Assembly: GCA_030427505.1 (NCBI GenBank)
Contig: JAUICH010000018.1
Coordinates: 1 to 64,000 of the forward strand
Source: Verrucomicrobiia bacterium
GTDB taxonomy: Bacteria; Verrucomicrobiota; Verrucomicrobiia; Verrucomicrobiales; DEV007
Direction: 5' to 3'
Length of the DNA: 64,000 nucleotides
This document shows, in pieces, positions 15,451 through 24,331 of this stretch; position 1 is the first letter of the stretch, and each line of letters opens with the position of its first letter. Made by a program: the position numbers and the translations under genes. The notes beneath the pieces were generated by a model. That model was not told the origin of the DNA, made no database searches, and was given only the letters and a program-made list of their open reading frames with translations.

Positions 15451-16860
15451 TTGCTCTTCAATTCCATTGCCTACCTGGTTTTTCTGGGGCTTGTCTGGGT
15501 GCTTCACTCTCTCTTGCCCCTGAAATGGCAGAATCGGCTGCTCCTGATCGCCAGCTATGTCTTTTACGGTTCCTGGGACTGGAGATTTCTTTCCCTGATC
15601 TGGATCTCGACGCTTTCGACTTACTATCTCAGTCATGCCATCGCGCGGACCGGCTCTCAGAAGCAGCGAAAGCGCTACGTCGCCTTTGGCGCGATGCTCA
15701 ATCTCGGCATCCTGGGCGTCTTCAAATACTTTGGCTTCTTCCACGAAAGCCTCCAGGATCTGGCTGGCGCTTTGGGAATTAGCCTGCACGGGCCGGCTAT
15801 CCATATCATTCTTCCGGTCGGCATCTCTTTCTATACCTTTCAGGCCATCAGCTATCTGATAGATGTCTATCGCAAAGACTATCAGCCTTCCCAAAGCCTG
15901 ACGAACTACGCGCTGTTCATCAGCTTCTTCCCCCAGCTGGTGGCGGGCCCGATCGAAAGACCCAGCCACCTTCTCGACCAACTCGAAAAGCCGAGACGCG
16001 TGACCGGCGAAATGTTGCACGAGGCTCTCTACCTGCTGCTCTGGGGTTTCTTTAAGAAGGTCGTGGTCGCCGACACCTTGGCACTGCGGGCGGATGCCGT
16101 GTTTTCAGCGGATGAATTCACTTCCGGCATGGTCATTGCCGGGACCGTGGCCTTTGCCTTTCAGATCTACGCGGACTTTTCCGGATACACGGATATCGCC
16201 CGCGGCTCGGCGCGCCTGTTGGGGATCCGGCTGAACAAGAACTTCCTGTTTCCCTACTTCTCGAAGAGTCCTCAGGAATTCTGGAGCCGCTGGCATATCA
16301 GCCTTTCCACCTGGTTGCGGGACTACCTCTACATCCCCCTCGGCGGCAACCGGCGGGGGGAACTCAAGACCTACCGGAACCTGATCGTCACCATGCTGCT
16401 GGGCGGACTCTGGCACGGGGCCGCCTGGAATTTCGTGCTCTGGGGCGGCTACCACGGAGCCGCGCTGGCCATTCACCGCTTCTTTAAGTCCACATACAAG
16501 AGCCGCTCCGGCACTCAGCATTCCGTCGTGAGTGGCCTGATCAAATTAACCCTCATGACGGCGGTCACGCTGTATGGCTGGCTGTTGTTCAGAGCCTCTT
16601 CCTTTCAGCAGATCCAGGACATGACTAGCGGTCTCTTTTCCTCCGAACCGGCCGCCCTGTTCCTCGCCACCTTTTTGAAGACTTGTGTGTACGGCGCTCC
16701 ATTGATTCTGGTCGATTTTGTTTGCTACCGGTCAAACGATGAGTTTGCCATCGTGAAATGGCCTTTGGTTCCCTTGGTGTTGTTCTATCTAGCCTTGATC
16801 TATGGAATCTTGATATTGGGAGTGACCAATGTTCAGCAGTTCATCTACTTCACTTTCTAA
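15451..16860 (+). CDS. MBOAT O-acyltransferase, AlgI-like
   Basis: The 469-residue polytopic membrane protein has the MBOAT/AlgI layout: VGISFYTFQAISYLIDVYR near 123-141, FSGYTDIARGSARLLG near 243-258, and the catalytic-histidine block LLGGLWHGAAWNF with H322. Proteins of this family move acetyl groups across the membrane to a periplasmic acceptor. The start is TTG at 15451, matching the usual N-terminal MLFNS of the family. The next gene overlaps by 32 bp and encodes a membrane-anchored SGNH-like protein, the expected acetyl-acceptor partner. The modified polymer cannot be read from the sequence. Confidence 0.9.
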   Translation: MLFNSIAYLVFLGLVWVLHSLLPLKWQNRLLLIASYVFYGSWDWRFLSLIWISTLSTYYLSHAIARTGSQKQRKRYVAFGAMLNLGILGVFKYFGFFHESLQDLAGALGISLHGPAIHIILPVGISFYTFQAISYLIDVYRKDYQPSQSLTNYALFISFFPQLVAGPIERPSHLLDQLEKPRRVTGEMLHEALYLLLWGFFKKVVVADTLALRADAVFSADEFTSGMVIAGTVAFAFQIYADFSGYTDIARGSARLLGIRLNKNFLFPYFSKSPQEFWSRWHISLSTWLRDYLYIPLGGNRRGELKTYRNLIVTMLLGGLWHGAAWNFVLWGGYHGAALAIHRFFKSTYKSRSGTQHSVVSGLIKLTLMTAVTLYGWLLFRASSFQQIQDMTSGLFSSEPAALFLATFLKTCVYGAPLILVDFVCYRSNDEFAIVKWPLVPLVLFYLALIYGILILGVTNVQQFIYFTF

Positions 16861-17878
16861 GAAACGCCTGCTCTTGATCGTTGGCATTCTGACCGGCGCG
16901 GTGGTTCTTCTGGAAATCCTTTTTTCCAGTCTGCTGCCAGAAGGACTCATGACGCAGTCCCTTCGCGGCAAGTGTGACTACATCGTGTCCCACCCGGCTC
17001 CGGACATCCAAGTTATGGGCGACAGTGTTTCCCAGGGAGGCATCTTCGCGAATAGACTTGAAGAAACCTTGAATGCCCATCCAGGAAGCAGGCCGGTGAC
17101 GGTGCGAAACGACTCTCTGGGCGGGACCTCTCCTCTCTTTGCCTACTATGTGTTGAAGAGACAATTGCGTGCCGGACACAAACCCGATGTCATCCTGTTC
17201 GCTCCCAATATGGCGGTTACCTCGAACCCCATTCCGGAGCGGTTCTGGGGCCGGTTTGCGCGTCCCGGAGAAATGGCGGAGAGCCTCCGCCTGGGAATGC
17301 CCCTGAGCGACATGGTCTTTGGCCTGGCCTGCCGGCTCAGCTATACCATGCGCTATCGCGAGGAACTCAGAGGAGCCGTGACCGCGGGGAACCTGGAATT
17401 CTTCAAAACCGCCCGCCTGCCCGTGGAGCTTCCCGGCAGCGAATCCGTGGAAAGCCAGCCAGCTCCTCCAGAAAATCCGAATGAAACCTTCGATGCGCGC
17501 GAGCTGCCGTGGATGCTGAAGCAACCCTTCCGCCCCCTCCCCTATGTGGACAACCACATCAGGGCCTTCATCGAACTGGCGGCGGAAAACGGCATCCACA
17601 TCTTCTGGATTCCCATGCCCATCCCTCAAGTGGTCAGCGACTTTCAGCGCGAATCGGGAACCGTGGCCGGCTTCGAACGCTACCTCCAGTCCTTCGCCAC
17701 CGAATACGAAAACGTTCGCATCCTGTTTCCGGAAAGCGCGGTGTATCCGGACTCCCATTTCAAGGACACCTGGCACCTCACGGACTTTGGCGCCTGGAAT
17801 TTCTCCGGGACCCTGGGCGAAGCGCTCACGATGTATCTGTCTGAGAACCCAGAACTCCTGCCGGGAACGGCCCGGTAA
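16829..17878 (+). CDS. SGNH/AlgX-like membrane-anchored acetyl-transfer partner
   Basis: The 349-residue protein has one N-terminal membrane segment (about 12-34) and then an SGNH-like domain: QVMGDSVSQGG with the nucleophile serine S66, and near the C-terminus DTWHLTDFGAWN with an Asp-x-x-His pair. These elements are those of the AlgJ/AlgX and DUF1574-type O-acetyltransferases that pass acetyl groups from an MBOAT protein to an exported glycan. The ATG lies inside the end of the MBOAT gene (32-bp overlap in another frame), implying coupling. The middle part (about 180-230) is poorly conserved and proline-rich. Confidence 0.75.
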   Translation: MFSSSSTSLSKKRLLLIVGILTGAVVLLEILFSSLLPEGLMTQSLRGKCDYIVSHPAPDIQVMGDSVSQGGIFANRLEETLNAHPGSRPVTVRNDSLGGTSPLFAYYVLKRQLRAGHKPDVILFAPNMAVTSNPIPERFWGRFARPGEMAESLRLGMPLSDMVFGLACRLSYTMRYREELRGAVTAGNLEFFKTARLPVELPGSESVESQPAPPENPNETFDARELPWMLKQPFRPLPYVDNHIRAFIELAAENGIHIFWIPMPIPQVVSDFQRESGTVAGFERYLQSFATEYENVRILFPESAVYPDSHFKDTWHLTDFGAWNFSGTLGEALTMYLSENPELLPGTAR

Positions 17879-18318
17879 AAAGGGGAAACGGATGCCGGAC
17901 CGCGTCCGGGTGAATAGATGGGAAATAAGCGCTTCGCTGGAGATCGTCCCCGCCACGGAACACGGCCACGGCTTCGCCAAGCAGGATCTGGTGGAGAAGC
18001 TCACACACCGTTGGCCCGTTTCCTGCATCGACGGGATCTGGGCGGGACCATTCGGTCAGCAGCGGAGTACAACCGGATGCCAGCCCTTGCATCTATCGTG
18101 ACACCCTTTTCACTATGGGAACCTTGTCCCGGGGCGGCTGATGGGGTTCTGGTACCTTTCATAAACAAATCGTCTTCCTTCCACTAAGCTCCTCCTGACA
18201 GACTTTCACCCAGTTCCCATTCCGGCACGCTGGATTCCGCACCGGAACCCGGTGGCCGCATGACCGGCAGCTATTTTCTTCCTGTATTCCCGATTTTCTC
18301 CTCTCCCCTCCCAACACC
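17879..18318. other. Intergenic region, 440 bp
   Basis: A frame beginning near 17892 stays open to 18101 but has no ribosome binding site or recognisable family, and other frames on both strands are equally open. The stretch presumably holds the promoter of the phosphofructokinase gene. A decayed gene is possible but unsupported. Confidence 0.5.
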
Positions 18319-19809
18319 GTGCCACCCACCAAGAAATCCAACGCTGCCCCCGAGCCCTACTACCACCACGGCCTGAAGCCGGAAGACCTGAGGGTTACCA
18401 CCCAGGGCGAAGCATCCATCCTTTCGCCGTTACGCGAAATGGGGGGCTACCATTTTGTCGATGACGGCGAACGGGTCATGCTGGTCCGCCGGATGATCGA
18501 CTACCAGCGCACCGTCGAGTCGGGCGCGGAGCTGGCTTCTTTCGAACGCGCGGGGTCCCGGGAAAAGCTCTACTACCAGCCTCCGCGGGTGCACTGCGGC
18601 ATCGTGACCTGTGGGGGCCTGTGCCCAGGTTTGAACAACGTGGTGCGCGGCATCGTGCGCGTGCTCATGCTCCGCTACGGGGTGAAGCAGGTGACCGGCT
18701 TTCAGTTTGGCTACAGCGGCCTGGGGGCCGACCCGCCGCGCCGGCCCATCATCCTGACGCCCGACGTGGTGGAGGACGTGCACCGTTTCGGCGGCACCTT
18801 CCTGGGTTCCTGCCGGGGCGCTCCGCCGGTGGAGGAAATGGTGAATACCCTGGCGCGGATGGGCATCGATATCCTGTTCGTGGTGGGAGGGGATGGCACC
18901 CTCCGCGGGGGACACGCCATCCACGAAGAGATCCAGCGGCGCGGCCTGCACATTTCCGTGGTGGGCGTGCCAAAGACCATCGACAACGACCTGCACTGCG
19001 TGGAGAAGTCTTTCGGCTTCACGACCTCCGTGGAAACGGCGGCGCCCATCATCCAGGGCGCGCATGAGGAAGCCCGCGGCGCGTGGAACGGCGTGGGCGT
19101 GGTCAAACTCATGGGCCGTCACTCCGGCTTCATCGCCATGCACGCCACCCTGGCGAACCACGAGGTGAACTTCTGCCTGATTCCGGAATCGCCCTTCAGC
19201 CTGCACGGCAAGCACGGCTTCCTGACCGCCTTGCGCGAACGCCTGCAGAAGAAGCACCACGCCGTGGTCGTCGTCGCGGAGGGCGCGGGCCAGGATCTGA
19301 TGTTCGATCCCAACGACGCGGACGCCTTCGACCAGTCGGGCAACCGGAAGCTGAAGGACATCGGCCCCTTCCTTGTCAACGCCATCAACAAAGACTGCGC
19401 GGAGCACAAGATGCCCGTCACGGTGAAGTATATCGACCCGTCCTACATCATCCGCAGCGTGCCCGCCGGCGGGGTGGACAGCGAGATGTGCGGCAGCTTT
19501 GCCCAGAACGCCGTGCACGCGGCCATGGCCGGAAAGACGGATCTGTTTATCGGCTACCACAATTCCCGCTTCATCCATGTGCCCATCCTGGCCGGGGTAA
19601 AGAACCGGAAAGCGGTAAACGTCGGCGGCCCCGACTGGCGCCGCGTGCTGGACATCACCGGCCAGGAAACCTTCATGCGGGATGAAGACGCGGAAGCAGT
19701 GGAGGCGGCCGAGGCGAAGGAAAAGCAAGCCGGCGGCGAGGCCCTGACAAAGACTCCATCGGGAACCAAGCGGGTAAAGAAACCAACCGCCGCCGCGGGT
19801 AAACGGTAG
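18319..19809 (+). CDS. 6-phosphofructokinase, long (TP0108/plant-like) group
   Basis: The 496-residue protein has the phosphofructokinase core: TCGGLCPGLNNVVRG (98-111), VVGGDGTLRGG (188-198) and VPKTIDND (217-224), then MGRHSGFIAMHATLA. The glycine in GGDG points to ATP as phosphoryl donor, since PPi enzymes usually have aspartate there. The lysine in PKTIDND is typical of the PPi/long clade and of the ATP-using TP0108 type. It should phosphorylate fructose 6-phosphate in glycolysis. An 85-residue N-terminal extension and a K/A-rich tail flank the core. The start codon is GTG; no conserved N-terminal motif decides between this and later starts. Confidence 0.88.
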   Translation: MPPTKKSNAAPEPYYHHGLKPEDLRVTTQGEASILSPLREMGGYHFVDDGERVMLVRRMIDYQRTVESGAELASFERAGSREKLYYQPPRVHCGIVTCGGLCPGLNNVVRGIVRVLMLRYGVKQVTGFQFGYSGLGADPPRRPIILTPDVVEDVHRFGGTFLGSCRGAPPVEEMVNTLARMGIDILFVVGGDGTLRGGHAIHEEIQRRGLHISVVGVPKTIDNDLHCVEKSFGFTTSVETAAPIIQGAHEEARGAWNGVGVVKLMGRHSGFIAMHATLANHEVNFCLIPESPFSLHGKHGFLTALRERLQKKHHAVVVVAEGAGQDLMFDPNDADAFDQSGNRKLKDIGPFLVNAINKDCAEHKMPVTVKYIDPSYIIRSVPAGGVDSEMCGSFAQNAVHAAMAGKTDLFIGYHNSRFIHVPILAGVKNRKAVNVGGPDWRRVLDITGQETFMRDEDAEAVEAAEAKEKQAGGEALTKTPSGTKRVKKPTAAAGKR

Positions 19810-20147
19810 AGCGGCAAAGCGCCGCCTGCCAAATTGGGGAACAGTGGATTTCGGAACCACAGAGAACACGGAGTGCACAGAGAGATTCTGAAGTCGTAGG
19901 CGCTGGGACTGGGCGGCTGGAAAACCACGGATATGCCTGGGTAGAGGGCCCGGGAAAACTGGTTGCTCGATCTTGCCAGGGGGCTGAAGCGCTTACCTGA
20001 TTGCCCCCTGGGCTATAGGGTACCATTCAATTCTGCTTTGGATACTTCGTTAGGCTAGAAGCAAACTCCGGCGGCTTCCCTTCCGGCCCGCACTTCGCTG
20101 GTTTTCCCGCTTCCCCCGCGGCACACCCTCTGCTACTCTCCCGCGCC
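19810..20147. other. Intergenic region with a short dispersed sequence
   Basis: The 338-bp gap contains ACCACAGAGAACACGGAG near 19856-19873, a phrase that recurs between genes in many PVC genomes, and a GC-rich stem (GCGGC-aaagc-GCCGC, about 19814-19828) right after the phosphofructokinase stop without a T tract. Nothing coding is recognised. Confidence 0.5.
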
Positions 20148-21629
20148 ATGGACGCAGATCCCATCGTCGCACTGACATCTTCCGAGTTTTGGGAAGCCTT
20201 TAAGTATCTTAACAGAGACTTTTTTAGGAAAGTCGAGATCCTCAATGAATTCTTGGGCAAAGTTTCCGGTATTGTCTGGGGACCTTACTTGCTGCTGCCA
20301 CTCCTAGTCCTGACCGGCATCTATCTCACGGCGCGCCTGAAACTCATCCAGATTTTCAAGCTCGGGTTTTCCCTGAAGATGGCGCTTGGCAAACACGGCC
20401 ACCAGTCCCACGGCGCGGGAGACGTAACGCACTTCCAGTCTCTCATGACCGCCCTGGCGGCCACCATCGGTACCGGGAACATCGTGGGTGTGGCCAGCGC
20501 CGTGTCCATCGGCGGTCCCGGCGCCCTGGTCTGGATGTGGCTGATCGCTTTCCTGGGCATGGCCACCAAGTACGCGGAAGGCCTGCTGGCCGTGAAATAC
20601 CGGGTCAAGGACGCCAAGGGTGAAATGGCCGGCGGACCGATGTATTACATCGAAAACGGCCTGGGCAAGAATTGGAAGTGGCTCGCGGTCACCTTTGCCG
20701 TCTTCGGCGCGATTGCCGCGTTTGGCATTGGCAACATGGTCCAGGCAAACTCCGTGGCGGGGAACGTTGTGTTCCTGATCAACCCGGCCGAAACGTTCTC
20801 CGAAGAACAGGTTGCGCTCGCCAAGTGGGTGACCGGAATCCTCCTGGCCATCCTGACCGGGCTCGTCGTCCTCGGCGGCATCAAGTCCATCGCCCGCACC
20901 ACGTCCGTGCTGGTGCCGTTCATGGCCGTCTTTTACATGCTGGGCTGCCTGATCATCCTGGTCATGTTCGCCGGGGACATTCCAGCCGCCTTCGGCCTGA
21001 TCTTTTCCGACGCCTTTACCGGCACCTCCGCCACGGGCGGGTTCGTGGGCGCCGGCGTGATGATGGCCATCCGCATGGGAGTGGCCCGGGGGGTGTTTTC
21101 CAATGAATCCGGCCTGGGAAGCGCGCCCATCGCCGCCGCTGCCGCCAAGACAAACGAGCCCGCCGAACAGGCCTCCGTGTCCATGACGGGCACCTTCCTG
21201 GACAGCATCGTGGTCTGCACCCTGACCGGCCTGACGCTGGTCGTCACCGGCGTGTGGACAGAGGGCGGTGACGCCGCCGCGCACATGACGCAGCACGCTT
21301 TCGAGAAAGGCCTGCCCGGCCAGTGGGGCGGCATCATCGTCGGCATCGGCGTGGTGACCTTCGCCTACTCCACCCTGCTGGGCTGGGCGTACTATGGAGA
21401 GAAGTGCATCGAGTATCTCTTCGGACTCGGTCCCATCTTTGTTTACCGCATCGCCTGGGTGCTGGCGGTCATTGTTGGCGCAAGAATGAAAATCGAAATC
21501 GTCTGGAACCTGGCCGACGTCTTGAACGGCCTGATGGCTCTTCCAAACTTGGTCGCCCTCATCGGCCTGTCAGGGGTAGTGGTTTCGGAAACGAAGCTCT
21601 ACTTCGACAAGCAGAAGCAGCTGAAATAA
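20148..21629 (+). CDS. Alanine/glycine:cation symporter (AGCS) family protein
   Basis: The 493-residue protein has about ten hydrophobic helices and the AGCS blocks: FQSLMTALAATIGTGNIVGVA (truncated family motif near 97-116), GGPGALVWMWLIAFLGMATKYAE, GGPMYYIENGLG, and ARGVFSNESGLGSAPIAAAAA. Family members carry alanine or glycine into the cell with sodium. The GTGNI and SNESGLGSAPI segments form the substrate and ion site in the family. It faces the cyclase gene on the opposite strand, separated by only 55 bp, so the two transcription units converge. Confidence 0.93.
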   Translation: MDADPIVALTSSEFWEAFKYLNRDFFRKVEILNEFLGKVSGIVWGPYLLLPLLVLTGIYLTARLKLIQIFKLGFSLKMALGKHGHQSHGAGDVTHFQSLMTALAATIGTGNIVGVASAVSIGGPGALVWMWLIAFLGMATKYAEGLLAVKYRVKDAKGEMAGGPMYYIENGLGKNWKWLAVTFAVFGAIAAFGIGNMVQANSVAGNVVFLINPAETFSEEQVALAKWVTGILLAILTGLVVLGGIKSIARTTSVLVPFMAVFYMLGCLIILVMFAGDIPAAFGLIFSDAFTGTSATGGFVGAGVMMAIRMGVARGVFSNESGLGSAPIAAAAAKTNEPAEQASVSMTGTFLDSIVVCTLTGLTLVVTGVWTEGGDAAAHMTQHAFEKGLPGQWGGIIVGIGVVTFAYSTLLGWAYYGEKCIEYLFGLGPIFVYRIAWVLAVIVGARMKIEIVWNLADVLNGLMALPNLVALIGLSGVVVSETKLYFDKQKQLK

Positions 21630-21684
21630 GACCGCCAGGTCCAGGTTCTCTGTCTCCTATCTCGTATGCCTCGGCCTAGACGGC

Positions 21685-22590
21685 CTACTCCGGAAACCGC
21701 TCCACGGAGTAGACTTCCACCGGCTGGGCCCGGCCTTTGACCTGCTGCATGCCCAGGGGTTCGCAGTAGGCTTTTCCCTCCGGCCAGTCGCGGAGAAATT
21801 CAATGCTGGCCAGGATGGGCTTCTCAAGGGTGCGGGTCAGCGCCTCGATGCGGTAGGTGAGATTCACCGGATCGCCGATGAGGGTGAACTCCCGCTGGCT
21901 CATGCCGCCGTAGGCCACCTTGCCCAGGTGCAGCGCGGCGCCGGCGGAAAAGCTCAGCCCCAGGCTGTCAAACAGCTCCTGCTGCTCGTGGTAAATGGTA
22001 TCGCAGGCTTTCATGAGGCCTTTCGCGGCCCGCAGAGCGTTCAGCCGGTTGGCGGGCGCGACGTCCGTCCAGTAGGCCAGCACGGAGTCTCCGCCAAACT
22101 TATCCACCGTGGCGCCGTATTGACCCAGCGTGACTTCACAGTTGGCATACCAGTTCCCGATGGCGTGCGCCACCCGGTCGGGTGGCAGCTTTTCGGAGAG
22201 CGTGGTGAAGCCGCGCACATCGCTAACCAGCATAATCACCGGGGCCGAGCGGATCAGGGCCATGGTGGAGGCCCCCACGGAATTCGGGTCCGCCTCCGTA
22301 AATTGCCCACCCTCCTGTTTGAACTGGAGGGTCAGGTCGGCAAACTCCAGCTGGTCGCCGTCCTCCAGCAGCCGGGCCGCCGTGATGCGCGAGCCGTTCA
22401 GGTAGGTGCCGTTGAAGCTGCCCAGATCGAAGAACCAGAAGCCCTCCTCATGCCTCCGGATCATGGCATGGCGGCGGGACACGCGGGGGTCAGGAATCAG
22501 AACGTTGCATTCGGGACTCCGCCCCAGGAACGACACGTTTTCCAATTCGTATTGTTCTCCGGTGGCTTGATTGATCAGGAATCCCTTCAT
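21685..22590 (-). CDS. FHA domain-class III nucleotide cyclase fusion
   Basis: The 301-residue cytoplasmic protein has an FHA domain (residues 1-95: GRSPECNVLIPDPRVSRRHA and SFNGTYLNG) that binds phosphothreonine peptides, joined to a class III cyclase domain (115-298). Both metal aspartates are present (D124 in SDVRGFT, D168 in FGGDSV), as are a substrate lysine (K164), a threonine at the base-specifying partner site (T236) and the transition-state N243 and R247 in PVNLTYRIEA. It should therefore be active and probably makes cAMP. FHA input suggests control by a Ser/Thr kinase. The cyclase ends with the usual KGRAQPVEVYSV segment. Confidence 0.9.
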   Translation of the reverse strand: MKGFLINQATGEQYELENVSFLGRSPECNVLIPDPRVSRRHAMIRRHEEGFWFFDLGSFNGTYLNGSRITAARLLEDGDQLEFADLTLQFKQEGGQFTEADPNSVGASTMALIRSAPVIMLVSDVRGFTTLSEKLPPDRVAHAIGNWYANCEVTLGQYGATVDKFGGDSVLAYWTDVAPANRLNALRAAKGLMKACDTIYHEQQELFDSLGLSFSAGAALHLGKVAYGGMSQREFTLIGDPVNLTYRIEALTRTLEKPILASIEFLRDWPEGKAYCEPLGMQQVKGRAQPVEVYSVERFPE

Positions 22591-22960
22591 CCGATGTAAG
22601 AAGCGGCGATTGAACTACATTTGCGGAGCCGCCGCAAGGAACAAGGCTCCTCTTTGCCCGGCTCCCACACTAGGCAGTGTGGACAAATTGGAGAACGGAC
22701 CGGAAATGAGGAAAAGGAAAGAGAACCCAGCGCCGCGAAGCGGCGAATATCTGGAGACGCAGCCCATTTTTCGCCTGGCTTTGTTCCCGCTCGCTCTATT
22801 GGGGATAGGCCCAATGCCGTTCGCGGCGCCTTGCCAGACAAAAAATGCTCTCGCGCCGGGCCGCCCCAAATTTGTCCACACTGCCTAGCCCCGGGACGGG
22901 GCCTCATTGCGCCACGCTTTGTCGTTGCTTTTAAACGCCGCATGCCGTGTCATTTTCGCC
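22591..22960. other. Divergent intergenic region occupied by a MITE-like element
   Basis: Most of this 370-bp gap between the cyclase and the sulfatase is taken by the 217-bp inverted-repeat element at 22671-22887. The promoters of both flanking genes must lie in the remaining short flanks or within the element. Confidence 0.8.
22671..22887. mobile_element. MITE-like element with TA-flanked terminal inverted repeats
   Basis: The element starts TAGGCAGTGTGGACAAAT and ends with the inverse, ATTTGTCCACACTGCCTA. If the outer TA on each side is a target duplication, the inverted repeat starts GGCAGTGTGG, a pattern of IS630/Tc1-type non-autonomous elements. It is 217 bp long and codes for nothing recognisable. 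Its first 139 bp recur in inverted orientation at 26838-26976 with two mismatches. Confidence 0.75.
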
Positions 22961-24322
22961 ATGGATTTTCCCCCGCGTCTCCTGGCCGCCGCCGCTTGTC
23001 TTGCCTGCCTGGCGTTTTCCACCCTGAACGCCGCGGAAAGGCCGCCCAACGTGGTGCTCATCATGGCGGACGACCTGGGTTTCGAAACGCTGAGCTGCAA
23101 CGGCGGCGCCACCTATGACACGCCAAATCTCGACCGCCTGGCGGCGGAGGGCGTGCGCTTCACCCACTGCTACTCCACCCCCCTGTGCACCCCCAGCCGG
23201 GTGCAGATCATGACCGGCCGCTACAACTTCCGGAACTATGACGAGTTCGGCTATCTGGACCCTAAGGAAAAGACCTTTGGCAACCTCATGCGGCATGCCG
23301 GCTATGCCACCTGCATCGCCGGGAAATGGCAGCTCAACGGGCTGTCCTACCCGGAAAAGTACCCGGAGTCCTTCCGCATGGACCGGAAACGGCCCCACGC
23401 GGCGGGCTTCGACCAGTGGTGCCTGTGGCAACTGACCCGGGAACGAAGAGACGGCGAACGCTTCGCCAATGCCCTGGTGGACTACAACGGGGAAGAGTTC
23501 AAGCGGCTCGAAGGCGGCTACGGCCCGGACGCGTTCCGCGACTTCATTCTGAACTTCATCACCGAGCATAAGGACGGCCCCTTCTTTGTCTATTACCCCA
23601 TGGTGCTCACGCACGACCCCTTTGTCCCCACGCCGGACTCCCCGGAATGGGCCGACCCGAAGAAGCGCATGAAAAAGGACAACCGCTTCTTCAAAGACAT
23701 GGTGGAATACATGGACAAGAACGCCGGCAAGATCGTGGCGCACCTGGAGAAGGAAGGCCTGATGGAAAACACCCTCCTCATTTTCACGGGCGACAATGGC
23801 ACCAAAGGCTCCATCACCTCGAAAATGCGGGACGGCTCCACCATCACCGGTGGAAAAGGCACCACGCCGGATGCCGGCACCCACGTTCCGCTCATCGCCT
23901 GCTGGCGCGGAAAATCTCCTGGCGCGGTCTGTGAGGACCTGATCGATTTCACGGACGTGTACCCCACCCTGGCCAGCGTGGTGGGGACCGACGTCAGCGG
24001 AGAGGTCCTGGACGGCCGCAGCTTCCTCCCCCAGATCCGGGGTGAAAAAGGGAACCCCCGGGACTGGGTCTTCTGTCACTACACCCCCCGTTGGGGCAGC
24101 AACGACCACACCCGCTTTGTCCGCGACCACGTCTACAAGCTCTACATCGACGGGCGCTTCTACAACGTGCCCGCCGACGTGCTGGAGAAAAACGCCCTGA
24201 CACCCGAAGACATGGAAAACCCCGCCGCGCGCGAACGGCTCCAGGCCGTGCTCGACTCCATGCCTCCATGGACGGAGGAGGACGCCATCAATCCCCGCAA
24301 AAAGGAACGCAAATCTGAATAA
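22961..24322 (+). CDS. Arylsulfatase-family sulfatase, exported
   Basis: The 453-residue protein has a Sec signal (1-25, cleavage after LNA) and the type I sulfatase core: NVVLIMADDLG with metal aspartates D37/D38, and C76-T-P-S-R80 in PLCTPSRVQIMTGR, whose cysteine is converted to formylglycine by a maturation enzyme. Also present are GKWQLNG and, later, LLIFTGDNGTKG. It should cleave sulfate esters from polysaccharides in the periplasm. The start at 22961 begins the signal peptide. An oxidoreductase gene follows after 9 bp and an esterase after that, so this is probably a polymer-degradation operon. No dedicated formylglycine-generating enzyme is encoded in the window. Confidence 0.93.
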   Translation: MDFPPRLLAAAACLACLAFSTLNAAERPPNVVLIMADDLGFETLSCNGGATYDTPNLDRLAAEGVRFTHCYSTPLCTPSRVQIMTGRYNFRNYDEFGYLDPKEKTFGNLMRHAGYATCIAGKWQLNGLSYPEKYPESFRMDRKRPHAAGFDQWCLWQLTRERRDGERFANALVDYNGEEFKRLEGGYGPDAFRDFILNFITEHKDGPFFVYYPMVLTHDPFVPTPDSPEWADPKKRMKKDNRFFKDMVEYMDKNAGKIVAHLEKEGLMENTLLIFTGDNGTKGSITSKMRDGSTITGGKGTTPDAGTHVPLIACWRGKSPGAVCEDLIDFTDVYPTLASVVGTDVSGEVLDGRSFLPQIRGEKGNPRDWVFCHYTPRWGSNDHTRFVRDHVYKLYIDGRFYNVPADVLEKNALTPEDMENPAARERLQAVLDSMPPWTEEDAINPRKKERKSE

Positions 24323-24331
24323 GAACACCCC

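Noticed and set aside
17892-18101. Possible small gene after the SGNH protein
   Set aside because: No ribosome binding site, no family, and competing open frames on both strands.
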